A stretch of DNA of 64,000 nucleotides from Mongoliitalea daihaiensis (lineage in GTDB: Bacteria > Bacteroidota > Bacteroidia > Cytophagales > Cyclobacteriaceae): contig NZ_CP063779.1 in NCBI RefSeq assembly GCF_021596945.1, forward strand, positions 1,951,001 through 2,015,000, in the 5' to 3' direction. Position numbers and translations under genes: made by a program. This document shows positions 9,035 to 17,170 of this stretch, one piece after another. A model generated the notes under the pieces. That model saw nothing but the letters and a program-made list of their open reading frames with translations. It did no database searches and was not told the DNA's origin. Numbering within the stretch: the first letter of the stretch is position 1; every line of letters starts with the position of its first letter.

Positions 9035-10813
9035 ATGCTCCTACAAAAAATAGACTTATTGATCTTGGGATTATTCCTGTTAATTTCACTAGCAATAGGG
9101 ATTTTTGCTTCTAAAAGAGCCTCAAGAAATCAAGAGGAGTATTTCAATGCTGGAGGAAATATGTCATGGTGGTTACTGGGTATTTCTATGGTGGCCACTA
9201 CTTTTTCTACAGACACGCCAAATTTGGTTACAGATATTGTGAGGAAAAATGGCGTGTCGGGTAATTGGGTTTGGTGGAGTTTTCTATTGACTGGAATGTT
9301 GACAGTCTTCTTTTTTGCAAAACTTTGGAAAAGATCAGGAGTATTAACAGATATTGAGTTTTACGAGTTACGATACAGTGGTCGATTAGCGGCATTTTTA
9401 AGAGGGTTTAGAGCGATTTATTTAGGACTGTTTTTTAATGTAGTAATCATTGCGAGTGTGTCCCTTGCAGCTATCAAAATAGGTGGGATATTATTGGGGA
9501 TAAGTCCTCTTCAGACCATGCTTATTGCCGGCATAGTCACGGTAATTTACAGTTCATTAGGGGGGCTTCGCGGGGTAGTGTTGACGGATTTTCTACAGTT
9601 TGGGATTTCCCTTGTCGGCGCTGTGCTTGCAGCTTATGTTGCTGTGAATCATCCTGCAGTAGGAGGAATGGAAAATTTATTAAGCCATGCAGAGGTACAG
9701 TCTAGATTGTCAGTACTCCCTGATTTTGGAAACATGGAAATGGCTGTTATTGTCTTCTTTATTCCTTTATTTATTCAATGGTGGTCCGTATGGTACCCTG
9801 GAGCTGAACCTGGTGGTGGTGGATATATTGTGCAGCGGATGTTAGCAGCCAAAAATGAGAAGCATGCATTTTCTTCTGTATTGCTTTTCAATATTGTTCA
9901 TTACGCCATTCGGCCTTGGCCATGGATTATTGTCGCTTTAGCTTCCATTATTGTATTCCCGACATTGTCGGACATTCAAGTTGCTTTTCCTGATACCTCT
10001 CCGAGTATCATCAACGATGATATTGCCTATCCTGCCATGCTTTCTTTTCTGCCCGTAGGTTTGATGGGCTTAGTAGTTACATCCTTGGTGGCTGCGTATA
10101 TGTCAACGTTGTCTACCCATTTAAATTGGGGAGCCTCTTATATTGTCAATGATTTTTACAAGAGGTTTATGAATTCGCAAAGCACCCAAAAAGAACTGGT
10201 TAGTGTTGGGAGGCTTTCTACGGTGCTGATCATGGTTCTTGGTGGATTTATGGCCTTAAAGTTGGAGAATGCTTTGCAAAGCTTTTCAATTTTATTGCAG
10301 ATTGGAGCTGGTACTGGATTGTTGTATATTTTGAGATGGTATTGGTGGAGAATCAATGCAGCTAGTGAGTTGACTGCCATGATCGTATCTTTCCTTATAG
10401 CCTTGTATTTTGCCTTTGTGCATAAATTCTTCTTTCATCCACTAGAAACTCATATTGAGCTGGTAATAGGGGTGGCAATTACTACATTATCATGGGTGAC
10501 TGTCGCTTATCTGTCCAATCCAACAGATACAAAGGTTTTAGTTAAATTCTTGCATATTACAAGAGTTCCTGGAAGGGGATGGGACAGCATAAGGAAACAA
10601 CTGGCACCTAACGATCTTCCTCAAGTAAATGAAGATTTATTTGGGTTTCAAAGAGCTATTTTATCATTTGCCCTTGGCGTGATCGCAGTATATGGGTTAT
10701 TGATTGGTATAGGGAACTTTATATTTATGAGTTACTCATCTAGTCTAGTTGCCTTTTTAGTTTCATTTGTTGCCTTTGTATTTGTGTATAAACTGATTGA
10801 AAAAAACCAATAA
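9035..10813 (+). CDS. Sodium:solute symporter (SSS family)
   Basis: This 592-residue inner-membrane transporter has about 13-14 hydrophobic segments. SSS family features are an N-terminal helix followed by RASRNQEEYFNAGGNMSWWLLGISMVATTFS, and the motif GGLRGVVLTDFLQF (about 176-189). I chose the ATG at 9035 over a TTG at 8954 because the added 27 residues do not fit the family and would fall at the operator. It is first in an operon whose next ATG is a few bases after its stop. The substrate cannot be read from sequence; context suggests an amino sugar or galactoside released in the periplasm. The two operator-like sites just upstream imply control by the DeoR/AgaR-like protein at 27625. Confidence 0.92.
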   Translation: MLLQKIDLLILGLFLLISLAIGIFASKRASRNQEEYFNAGGNMSWWLLGISMVATTFSTDTPNLVTDIVRKNGVSGNWVWWSFLLTGMLTVFFFAKLWKRSGVLTDIEFYELRYSGRLAAFLRGFRAIYLGLFFNVVIIASVSLAAIKIGGILLGISPLQTMLIAGIVTVIYSSLGGLRGVVLTDFLQFGISLVGAVLAAYVAVNHPAVGGMENLLSHAEVQSRLSVLPDFGNMEMAVIVFFIPLFIQWWSVWYPGAEPGGGGYIVQRMLAAKNEKHAFSSVLLFNIVHYAIRPWPWIIVALASIIVFPTLSDIQVAFPDTSPSIINDDIAYPAMLSFLPVGLMGLVVTSLVAAYMSTLSTHLNWGASYIVNDFYKRFMNSQSTQKELVSVGRLSTVLIMVLGGFMALKLENALQSFSILLQIGAGTGLLYILRWYWWRINAASELTAMIVSFLIALYFAFVHKFFFHPLETHIELVIGVAITTLSWVTVAYLSNPTDTKVLVKFLHITRVPGRGWDSIRKQLAPNDLPQVNEDLFGFQRAILSFALGVIAVYGLLIGIGNFIFMSYSSSLVAFLVSFVAFVFVYKLIEKNQ

Positions 10814-10817
10814 AATC

Positions 10818-11996
10818 ATGATGTCATCAACCTATTTAAGCTTAAAAAAACAAACTGCTGTCAATGCAGGAGCTGAAAATACAGCCAAAGAAATCATGCA
10901 ACAACCTCAGTTGTGGCTAAAAGTATTGGCTTTAATTGCTTCTCAAAGCCAGCGTATTGAATCATTTTTAAACCCACTTTTAGCCAAAAAAGATTTAAGA
11001 ATTATTCTAACTGGAGCGGGGTCTTCTGCCTTTATTGGTGAGTCTGCGCAAGGCGTGGTTCAATTAAAAACAGGAAAGCTTACACAAGCCATCCCAACTA
11101 CTGATATTGTTACACATCCTGAGTTAGTTTTTCAGCGGAAGATCCCCACTTTATTGGTTTCATTTGCACGATCCGGAAATAGCCCAGAGAGTGTTGAAAC
11201 AGTGTTCTTGGCTGATAATTATGTGGATGAAATTTATCATTTAATCATTACCTGCAACAAAGATGGAGAACTTGCAGACTACGTGGTCAATCATGGGGAT
11301 AACAGTTACTGTTTAGTGTTGCCCGAAGAGTCTAATGATAAGAGTCTAGCTATGACAGGAAGCTTTACTTCTATGCTTCTTTCTATCTTGATCATTTCTC
11401 AATTGGATAACTTAAAGGAAGTAGGGGAGCAAGTGATGGCTGTTTCTGAACATGCAGACGCTATTTTTGCTTCTTGTCTTGGTGATTTTATTGAATTGTC
11501 CAAAACCGATTTTGAAAGGGTAGTATTCTTGGGTTCGGGCCCCATGCTCGGTATAGCAAGGGAGTGTCACCTTAAGCTTCAGGAGCTGACTGATGGAAGC
11601 GTAGTATGTAAGCACGACTCATTTCTAGGGTTTAGACATGGTCCTAGAGCTGTAATCAATGAGAAATCCCTTGTTATTTTTCTGTTTTCGAATGATCCTC
11701 ATGTATATCAATATGAAAAGGATTTAGCCGTCAGTATTGCGCTAGATCCAAGGAAGATCAATATCGTGACTTACGGTGCTTGGTTTTCAGATGATTACAG
11801 GTCGAGGTTGGATATTTCGCCTAGGTCCGAAAGTTGTAAATCAGGTCATTTTAGAGTTTTATCTGCAACCTTGATAGGACAGTTATTGGGTTTTTACAAG
11901 TGTTTAAATCTTGGATTAAAGCCTGACAACCCTTCTGTCAGTGGAGCTATTTCTAGAGTGGTGCAGGGAGTTATTATCTATCAAAAAGAAGATTAA
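10818..11996 (+). CDS. agaS: AgaS-type SIS protein (galactosamine-6-P deaminase/isomerase, tagatose-6-P forming)
   Basis: This 392-residue cytoplasmic protein has two SIS (sugar isomerase) domains. The first has TGAGSSAF (about 65-72) and SFARSGNSPES (115-125). The second has LGSGPMLGIARECHLKLQELTDG followed by FRHGPRAVI. This arrangement is characteristic of AgaS, which converts galactosamine-6-phosphate to tagatose-6-phosphate plus ammonia in the GalNAc/GalN pathway. Start is ATG 10818 (or the adjacent ATG at 10821), 5 bases after the symporter stop. The tagatose-kinase-like gene starts immediately downstream and the aldolase two genes later, exactly the steps that would follow. GlmS-like transaminase activity is unlikely because no glutaminase domain is present. 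Confidence 0.85.
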   Translation: MMSSTYLSLKKQTAVNAGAENTAKEIMQQPQLWLKVLALIASQSQRIESFLNPLLAKKDLRIILTGAGSSAFIGESAQGVVQLKTGKLTQAIPTTDIVTHPELVFQRKIPTLLVSFARSGNSPESVETVFLADNYVDEIYHLIITCNKDGELADYVVNHGDNSYCLVLPEESNDKSLAMTGSFTSMLLSILIISQLDNLKEVGEQVMAVSEHADAIFASCLGDFIELSKTDFERVVFLGSGPMLGIARECHLKLQELTDGSVVCKHDSFLGFRHGPRAVINEKSLVIFLFSNDPHVYQYEKDLAVSIALDPRKINIVTYGAWFSDDYRSRLDISPRSESCKSGHFRVLSATLIGQLLGFYKCLNLGLKPDNPSVSGAISRVVQGVIIYQKED

Positions 11997-11997
11997 C

Positions 11998-12906
11998 ATG
12001 ATATTGGTCGTTTGTCCCAATCCTTCTGTAGATACGTTCGCGGTGCTGGAAACATTGACGCTTGGAAATCCGAATCGTTTTTCTGAGGTGAAGGAGTTTC
12101 CAGGAGGCAAGGGTGTTCATGTGGCATTTGCTCTACGTGAACTTGGAGCGAAGGTAGTGTTGACGGGTTTTTGGGCTGGCGCTAATGGATCCTGGATCAA
12201 AGAGCAGTGCAAACAAATTGGGCTTGAGGTGAGCGGAGTGGAGCTTGAAGGGAATACTAGAAAGTGCTATACTATACAGTCCATGGATGATAAAATAGAT
12301 CATACCGAATTTCTTGAGCCGGGTCCAATGATGGGGGCAGCTGATTTTAATTTATTTATCTCGCAATTTGAGGAGCAAGTAAAAGGTGCCGAGACAGTAG
12401 TTATTTCTGGTTCTTGGCCTGTTAAGTCCCCCACTGATGCTACTGAAACGCTGGTCAAGATTTGCAATCAATACAACAAGCCGGTAATTCTAGATTGTAC
12501 AGGCGTGCAGCTGGAAAATGCCTTGAACAGAGATCTGACCATCCTACACCTGAATGAATCTGAATATGCGGTAGCTTCTCAAGAGCTCGCAGATAAATTG
12601 TCAAAGGTTGGAATTTTAGCCATTACCAAAGGTAGGGAAGGTCTATTTCTTAAACATCAGGATCAGATGTTACATGGAAATGTAAAGCTAGCGCAGATCA
12701 TCAGTTCTGTTGGAAGTGGAGACTGTCTAACTGCTGGATTAGCACTCGCTTTTACAGAAAGTCGGTCACTAGAAGAAATTGTGCGGTATGGAGTGGCTTG
12801 TGGTGCTGCCAATTGCCTGAGAGCTGATCTCGGGATGCTGTATAGACAGGATGTTGAAAGTTTAATTGCTCAAGTAACCATTAAGGCTTTAGCATATGAA
12901 GCGTAA
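11998..12906 (+). CDS. PfkB kinase, tagatose-6-P kinase / 1-phosphofructokinase type
   Basis: Translated from the ATG at 11998 (MILVVCPNPSVDTF) this is 302 residues. The first residues NPSVDTF and the PfkB signature GGKGVHVA (from about residue 36) are typical of the LacC/FruK branch that phosphorylates sugar phosphates. The C-terminal ATP/anion-hole motif is VGSGDCLTAG (about 238-247), with GSGD in place of the commoner GAGD. In this setting the likely reaction is tagatose-6-phosphate to tagatose-1,6-bisphosphate, between AgaS and the aldolase. It begins 1 base after agaS and overlaps the next kinase by 11 bases. 1-Phosphofructokinase is the alternative. Confidence 0.85.
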   Translation: MILVVCPNPSVDTFAVLETLTLGNPNRFSEVKEFPGGKGVHVAFALRELGAKVVLTGFWAGANGSWIKEQCKQIGLEVSGVELEGNTRKCYTIQSMDDKIDHTEFLEPGPMMGAADFNLFISQFEEQVKGAETVVISGSWPVKSPTDATETLVKICNQYNKPVILDCTGVQLENALNRDLTILHLNESEYAVASQELADKLSKVGILAITKGREGLFLKHQDQMLHGNVKLAQIISSVGSGDCLTAGLALAFTESRSLEEIVRYGVACGAANCLRADLGMLYRQDVESLIAQVTIKALAYEA

Positions 12907-13849
12907 AAAAATATTAGTTGTGGGTGAGTTGAACGTTGATATGATCTTCAATCATATCGATGGCTTCCCTGCTGTTGGGAAAGAAATTGTAGCCAAAAAT
13001 CTAGACTTAACGTTGGGGAGTAGTTCTGCTATTTTTGCCTCTAATATTTCCACTTTGGGGATAGAGACGTCCTTTTGTGGTAAAGTAGGTACTGATACGT
13101 TTGGTAAAGTTGTGCTCGATACGTTATCTCAAAGGGGAGTTGACGTTTCTCATATCATTCAAGATCCACAAGAAAAGACAGGAGTGACTATGGTCATGAA
13201 TTATGACCAAGATAGAGCAAATATCACCTATTGTGGAGCGATGGAGCATTTTGGTTTTGATGATATCCCATGGGAAAGAGTTCAGGAGTTTGATCACGTA
13301 CATTTCTCAAACCTATTCTTACAACCCAAGCTGAAAAAGGATATAGCCGCATTTTTTCAAAAGATAAAATCTTTGGGATTGAGTACCTCATTGGATCTTC
13401 AGACTGATCCTGATGGGACATTTGATTTTGATTATCAAGCTTGTTTACCTTTTGTAGACATTTTTCTTCCTAATGAATCTGAAATCAAAGGGATCACTAA
13501 AGAAAGCGAGCTTTCTTTAGCTATAGAAAAAGTAGCGCCTCATGCTAAAATACTTGTAGTCAAAATGGGCGAAAGAGGTTGTCTCTTGCGCCAAGGTGAC
13601 TTGGTGATTGAGTTGCCTGCAATGCATCATACATCTTTTGTAGATGCGATTGGAGCTGGAGATAGCTTTAATGCTGGCTTTATCCATCATTTCCTAAGCG
13701 GAGAGCCCATCGATTCATGCCTTGAATTTGCGAATTTGACGGGAGCAGTGAACACGACTGCATCCGGTGGAACTTCTGCTTTTGGGAGTTTTGAAATGTT
13801 TGCTTCAACGGCCAAAAAAGTATTCAATATCCATACAGCTCAGCTATGA
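12896..13849 (+). CDS. PfkB-family sugar kinase (ribokinase-like)
   Basis: This 317-residue PfkB kinase has the N-terminal VVGELNVDMI strand, a glycine-rich GSSSAIFASNISTLG sequence (41-55) and the catalytic motif VDAIGAGDSFNAGF (249-262). It belongs to the ribokinase/fructokinase branch that phosphorylates free sugars, unlike the LacC-like kinase before it. In this operon it could phosphorylate the imported GalNAc or galactosamine (the AgaK step), giving the 6-phosphate used downstream; that is inference, since PfkB substrate preference is not readable here. It overlaps the previous gene by 11 bases and the aldolase by 4 (ATGA), so translation is probably coupled. Confidence 0.85.
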   Translation: MKRKKILVVGELNVDMIFNHIDGFPAVGKEIVAKNLDLTLGSSSAIFASNISTLGIETSFCGKVGTDTFGKVVLDTLSQRGVDVSHIIQDPQEKTGVTMVMNYDQDRANITYCGAMEHFGFDDIPWERVQEFDHVHFSNLFLQPKLKKDIAAFFQKIKSLGLSTSLDLQTDPDGTFDFDYQACLPFVDIFLPNESEIKGITKESELSLAIEKVAPHAKILVVKMGERGCLLRQGDLVIELPAMHHTSFVDAIGAGDSFNAGFIHHFLSGEPIDSCLEFANLTGAVNTTASGGTSAFGSFEMFASTAKKVFNIHTAQL

Positions 13850-14670
13850 AAATAAAAGATAAATTAAAAGAGTTGACCGCTCAAAAGGTTGGGCTTTTAG
13901 CCACGAACTACTATAATTTAGAAACGCTTCATGGGGTTTTAAAAGCGGCGCAAGCTACAAGTAGTCCACTTATTCTTCAGCTTACCCAAAGCTCCATTGA
14001 TTATATGGGTTTGGAAGCTGCTGTGGCATTGGGAAGAGAAGGTTTAAAGCAGTTTCATGTTGAAGGATGGATACATTTGGATCATGGCGGATCGGTAGAG
14101 CTTGTTCAGCGTTGTCTAGACGCTGGGTTTGATTCTGTGATGATCGATGGTTCAGAGCTTCCTTTTGAGGAAAATGTGAAGTTGACTCAGGAGGTTGTCA
14201 AAAGGGCTGTCTCCTACGGAGCTCATGTGGAAGCTGAGCTAGGATATGTAGCTAAATTAGGTCAATCGCATCTGCATGATGGCTTTACTCAACCAGCCGA
14301 AGCCAAAAGATTTGTAGAAGAAACAGGGGTTGATGCCTTGGCGATATCAATAGGTACTGCCCATGGCTTTTATAAAGAAAAACCAAAATTGCAGATTGAC
14401 TTGCTTCAAGCGATCGCCCAAGAAGTACAGGAGCGCGCAACCTTGGTGTTGCATGGGAGTTCGGGTGTGCCGGACGATCAGCTGATTGCTGCTATTAATC
14501 ATGGCATATGTAAAATCAATCTTGCTACTGAAATAAAAAACATTTTCATGAAGACTCTTCAGAATATATTAGCCCAAAATGATGAAATTGATTTAAGGAA
14601 AGTATTTCCAAAGGCAACCAATGCGGTAGTCGAACTAGTAAAACAAAAACTCACCATTGTAAACAATTAG
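13846..14670 (+). CDS. Class II aldolase, tagatose-/fructose-bisphosphate type
   Basis: This 274-residue zinc-dependent aldolase has the class II motifs in order: HLDHG (77-81), DGSELPFEEN (101-110), EAELG (129-133), GTAHG (170-174), LHGSSG (202-207) and KINLATE (223-229). The histidines at 80, 173 and 203 are the expected metal ligands. Length and the short form fit the GatY/KbaY subgroup, which cleaves tagatose-1,6-bisphosphate to dihydroxyacetone phosphate and glyceraldehyde-3-phosphate. It is the last enzymatic step needed after AgaS and the LacC-like kinase. No GatZ/KbaZ-like accessory subunit is visible in the window. Fructose-bisphosphate cannot be excluded as substrate. Confidence 0.88.
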   Translation: MKIKDKLKELTAQKVGLLATNYYNLETLHGVLKAAQATSSPLILQLTQSSIDYMGLEAAVALGREGLKQFHVEGWIHLDHGGSVELVQRCLDAGFDSVMIDGSELPFEENVKLTQEVVKRAVSYGAHVEAELGYVAKLGQSHLHDGFTQPAEAKRFVEETGVDALAISIGTAHGFYKEKPKLQIDLLQAIAQEVQERATLVLHGSSGVPDDQLIAAINHGICKINLATEIKNIFMKTLQNILAQNDEIDLRKVFPKATNAVVELVKQKLTIVNN

Positions 14671-14674
14671 TACC

Positions 14675-15655
14675 GTGAAATTCATTGATGCTCATTGTCA
14701 TTTAAACTCCCGATCCAAAGCTAAAATGGAATTAGCCTTAGAACGAGGGGCAGCTTTTGTTTCCATCAACACTGATATTCCATTTTTTGAGCCATTAGCG
14801 GCTCAGGAGTCAGTAGTGCTAGACCTGAAGCAAGCTTATCCAGATCAGGTGAGGTATATGGGAAGTTTTGAATCAAAAGGTTTTGGGTCTGCCTCGTGGC
14901 AAACCAAGACTTTGGACCGAATAAAACAAACTGTAGATAATGGTGCGTCTGGTATAAAGATTTGGAAAAATTTCGGGATGGCCATTAAAGATGATACAGG
15001 ACAATTTGTAATGGTGGATGATGAGCGACTGGATCCAGTTTTTGATTTTATGGCTCAAAATGGTCTCCCAATGATTGGTCATATCGGTGAGCCTAAAAAT
15101 TGCTGGTTGCCACTGGAGGAAATGACAGTAGATTCAGATAGGCGCTATTTTAGTAATCATTCCGATTACCACATGTATCTACATCCTGAATACCCTAGTT
15201 ATCAAGCCCATATTGATGCAAGAGATGCTGTTTTGTCTAAGCACCCCAGTCTTATCTTTGTAGGAGCCCACTTGGGAAGTTTGGAGTGGAATTTGGATGA
15301 AGTTGCCTTGAGATTAGATAAATTTCCAAATTTTCATACCGATCTTGCGGAAAGGGTTTGCCATGTTCAGCTTCAGAGTATAGCTGATCGGGAAAAAGTT
15401 CGTCAGTTTTTCATCAAGTACCAGGATAGAATCATTTATGGATCAGATGTGATTGACTTCAACTACCGAACAGAACACCAAGTGGCTTCCAGGTTTGAGT
15501 TTCTATGGGATTACCATTTAAAGTATTTTGGGAGCTCGGAGATCTTGACTGCAGAGGAATTTGAAGGAAGCTTTCAGGGCTTGGATTTACCGCAAGAGGT
15601 AATTCAAAAAATCTTTATCACCAATGCAGCAAACATTTACGGATTTAAAATATAA
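14675..15655 (+). CDS. Amidohydrolase family protein (metal-dependent TIM barrel)
   Basis: This 326-residue protein starts at a GTG (14675), 4 bases after the aldolase stop. It carries the amidohydrolase signatures DAHCH (5-9), GIKIWKN with a central Lys (about 93-99), GHIGEP (135-140), GAHLGS (197-202) and a late Asp in YGSDVIDF (255-262). These are the usual metal ligands of the Amidohydrolase_2-like fold. Its position in a GalNAc-type operon invites the idea that it supplies the missing deacetylase or another hydrolytic step, but the sequence is not of the NagA/AgaA type as I know it. The family also contains decarboxylases and lactonases, so function is open. Confidence 0.8.
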   Translation: MKFIDAHCHLNSRSKAKMELALERGAAFVSINTDIPFFEPLAAQESVVLDLKQAYPDQVRYMGSFESKGFGSASWQTKTLDRIKQTVDNGASGIKIWKNFGMAIKDDTGQFVMVDDERLDPVFDFMAQNGLPMIGHIGEPKNCWLPLEEMTVDSDRRYFSNHSDYHMYLHPEYPSYQAHIDARDAVLSKHPSLIFVGAHLGSLEWNLDEVALRLDKFPNFHTDLAERVCHVQLQSIADREKVRQFFIKYQDRIIYGSDVIDFNYRTEHQVASRFEFLWDYHLKYFGSSEILTAEEFEGSFQGLDLPQEVIQKIFITNAANIYGFKI

Positions 15656-15670
15656 TAAAACATACTAACC

Positions 15671-17080
15671 ATGAGCAATAAAAGAAGAGAGTTTCTTAAA
15701 ATTTCAGGATTAGCAGGTCTTGGGATTTTTGGTACAGGGATGAGCAACTTCAGTTCTGCAGAGGAAATGGAGAAGCTACCTGAACTCGTAAGAAAAAAGC
15801 ATATTCAGCATTTCAATATGTCTGGATTTACTGCGCCCAAATTGGAAAAAGTAAGAGTTGGATTTATTGGTCTTGGGATGAGAGGTCCTGGGGCTGTATC
15901 CAGAATGAGCAAAATCGAAGGGGTAGAGATTGTAGGATTATGCGATTTGGTGCCCGAAAAAGTTGATAAAGTGGCCAAATCCTTGGAGTCGACTAAACAC
16001 AAACCAACCAAATACTCCGGAAGTGCATATGCTTGGAAAAAGATGGTGGATAGAGATGATATTGATCTGATTTATATTGTAACCCCTTGGGATTGGCATA
16101 CACCTATGGCAGTCTATGCTATGGAATCAGGAAAACACGTGGGGGTAGAAGTGCCTGCTGCAAAAACCTTAGAAGAGTGCTGGCAATTGGTAGAGACTTC
16201 AGAGCGTACCCAAAAGCACTGCATGATGCTGGAAAATTGTTGCTATGACTTCTTTGAGTTGATGACACTCAATATGGCAAGAGATGGATTTTTTGGTGAT
16301 ATTTTGCATGCGGAGGGTGCCTATATTCACGATCTTTTGGATCTCAATTTTGCCAAAAATGCCTATGAGGACATGTGGAGACTTAGAGAAAACTACAGGG
16401 ATGGCAATTTATATACTACCCATGGTCTAGGACCTATTGCTCAACTGATGGATATCAATAGAGGTGATCAGATGGATTATTTATCATCCTTGTCTTCTGC
16501 AGATTTCCACATGGCGGCAAAGGCCAAAGAGTTGGCTGAAACAGATAGTTTCTTTGCTTCCTATGCAGAGAAAAAATATGGAGGTAATATGAATACCACG
16601 ATCATCAGGACTAAGCATGGGCGATCTATGATGATTCAGCACGATGTCACCTCGCCAAGGCCCTATTCAAGGTTACACGCGTTAAGTGGGACGAAGGCTT
16701 TTGCTCAAAAATATCCGGTAGAGCGAGTTTCAAAAGGCCATTCGTGGATTAAAGAAGATGAGATGAAAGTCTTGAAAGAAAAATATACCCCAGAAATTGT
16801 CAAGAAAGTAGGGGAATTAGCCAAGCAAATCGGAGGACACGGTGGAATGGACTTTATGATGGAATGGAGACTAGTGGATTGCTTGCGCAATGGACTTCCA
16901 TTAGACCAAGATGTCTATGATGCCGCCTTGTGGTCAGCAGTTTCTCCATTAAGTGAGTGGTCAGTAGCGCACCGTTCCAACTCCATAGATGTGCCTGACT
17001 TTACCGGTGGCGCTTGGAAAACCAATAAACCAGTAGACATCACGCTCAATGGCGGAGGCACTACTAAGGTGATCATATAG
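15671..17080 (+). CDS. GH109-like alpha-N-acetylgalactosaminidase (Gfo/Idh/MocA fold, Tat-exported)
   Basis: This 469-residue protein has a twin-arginine signal (NKRREFLKISGLAGLG at the N-terminus). A Rossmann NAD site GFIGLGMRG spans 64-72, followed by CDLVPEK, TPWDWH (138-143) and EVPAAKTLEECW. The stretches MMLENCCY (185-192), YIHD (218-221), YTTHGLGP (248-255), DINRG (261-265) and a C-terminal LSEWSVAHRSNSIDVPDFTGGAWK match the GH109 family known from Elizabethkingia NagA. GH109 removes alpha-linked GalNAc using a bound NAD+. Export and its place in an operon with AgaS support this over an ordinary sugar dehydrogenase. A hairpin terminator follows, so it is probably the last gene of the symporter operon. 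Confidence 0.82.
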   Translation: MSNKRREFLKISGLAGLGIFGTGMSNFSSAEEMEKLPELVRKKHIQHFNMSGFTAPKLEKVRVGFIGLGMRGPGAVSRMSKIEGVEIVGLCDLVPEKVDKVAKSLESTKHKPTKYSGSAYAWKKMVDRDDIDLIYIVTPWDWHTPMAVYAMESGKHVGVEVPAAKTLEECWQLVETSERTQKHCMMLENCCYDFFELMTLNMARDGFFGDILHAEGAYIHDLLDLNFAKNAYEDMWRLRENYRDGNLYTTHGLGPIAQLMDINRGDQMDYLSSLSSADFHMAAKAKELAETDSFFASYAEKKYGGNMNTTIIRTKHGRSMMIQHDVTSPRPYSRLHALSGTKAFAQKYPVERVSKGHSWIKEDEMKVLKEKYTPEIVKKVGELAKQIGGHGGMDFMMEWRLVDCLRNGLPLDQDVYDAALWSAVSPLSEWSVAHRSNSIDVPDFTGGAWKTNKPVDITLNGGGTTKVII

Positions 17081-17119
17081 TTTTTTGGGTTTAGTTAATT
17101 TAGTTTAGAGTGATAAATG

Positions 17120-17145
17120 CACCGGAGGACTCTTCGGTGTTTTTA
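17120..17145 (+). terminator. Rho-independent terminator after the GH109-like gene
   Basis: CACCGGAGGA and TCTTCGGTG form an imperfect stem followed by TTTTTAT. It lies 40 bases after the GH109-like stop. Upstream in-frame codons of the next gene fall inside this hairpin, which favours the downstream ATG at 17171. Confidence 0.6.
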
Positions 17146-17170
17146 TATTTACTTATCAATCTACCGTTCT

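Noticed and set aside
10797..10817. Upstream TTG start of agaS inside the symporter gene
   Set aside because: The ATG at 10818 follows the symporter stop directly and gives the standard N-terminus; the overlap frame adds only seven residues.
17117..17170. Upstream start of the FG-GAP lipoprotein
   Set aside because: It would lie within a terminator hairpin and in front of the signal peptide; ATG 17171 gives a proper lipoprotein signal.
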